NCBI GenBank assembly: GCA_024305405.1
Contig: JAKNDB010000087.1
Location: forward strand, 3,164,501 to 3,228,500
Direction of reading: 5' to 3'
From: Dirofilaria immitis
Lineage: Eukaryota > Nematoda > Chromadorea > Rhabditida > Onchocercidae
DNA length: 64,000 nt
The notes under the pieces were generated by a model that worked only from the letters and a program-made list of their open reading frames with translations, did no database searches and had not been told where the DNA came from. A program made the translations under genes and the position numbers. This document shows positions 63,867 through 64,000 of this stretch, in pieces; position 1 is the first letter of the stretch; every line of letters starts with the position of its first letter.

Positions 63867-64000
63867 CTGCAAGCAAAAATCATGGTCAATATCAGATACC
63901 ATTATATATCACTCTCCGTCAACTTCTGAGATTCACTTCGATACCCAAATTATTATTAATTGCGTTATCAACTGATTTCTTTTTTTTTTTCGAAAACAGG

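Noticed and set aside
1..64000. CRISPR array, bacterial operon, retroelement ORF, SL RNA or rRNA gene
   Set aside because: None found: no regularly spaced repeats, no reverse transcriptase or transposase motifs, and no filarial spliced-leader sequence on either strand.

Overview
The window looks like nuclear DNA of a nematode, most likely a filarial (Onchocercidae-type) worm. The grounds are strongly AT-rich sequence, short exons (about 60-330 bases) with GT-AG introns and TTTCAG-type acceptors, long repeat-rich intergenic tracts, and a protein whose domain order matches the nematode RhoGAP SPV-1. The genus is inference; no species-diagnostic marker was seen. There is no bacterial operon, no CRISPR array, no recognisable transposase and no obvious Wolbachia insertion.

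Layout. (1) Bases 1-256, minus strand: the first two coding exons of a cystathionine gamma-lyase gene that runs off the left edge. (2) Bases 257-5084: AT-rich intergenic DNA with microsatellites, a perfect hairpin, a tandem repeat and two weak coding-like islands. (3) Bases 5085-31804, minus strand: a large gene of about 25 exons for an F-BAR / C1 / RhoGAP protein of the ARHGAP29-HMHA1-GMIP family (C. elegans SPV-1). Its 5' start is probably further right. (4) Bases 31805-52749: about 21 kb with no convincing gene, but with a tRNA-like sequence, hairpins, microsatellites and a few candidate exons or small ORFs. (5) Bases 52750-54496, plus strand: a complete four-exon gene for a 132-residue tyrosine-rich protein of unknown function. 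(6) Bases 56199-63866, minus strand: the C-terminal two thirds of VPS15/PIK3R4 (HEAT repeats, linker, seven-bladed WD40 propeller); the kinase domain lies beyond the right edge.

The recognised genes do not form a pathway. CTH makes cysteine and H2S, the RhoGAP restrains Rho at membranes and junctions, and VPS15 scaffolds the class III PI3-kinase VPS34. They are ordinary nematode housekeeping or cytoskeletal genes separated by large spacers.

The most striking structural signal is technical or mutational. At four separate places in two conserved genes the reading frame breaks at an A/T run of exactly five bases where homology and splice phase both call for six. A fifth break coincides with a tandem tetranucleotide repeat. 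Because VPS15 should be essential, under-called homopolymers in the assembly are the best explanation. Automatic gene prediction on this sequence will wrongly split or truncate both genes.
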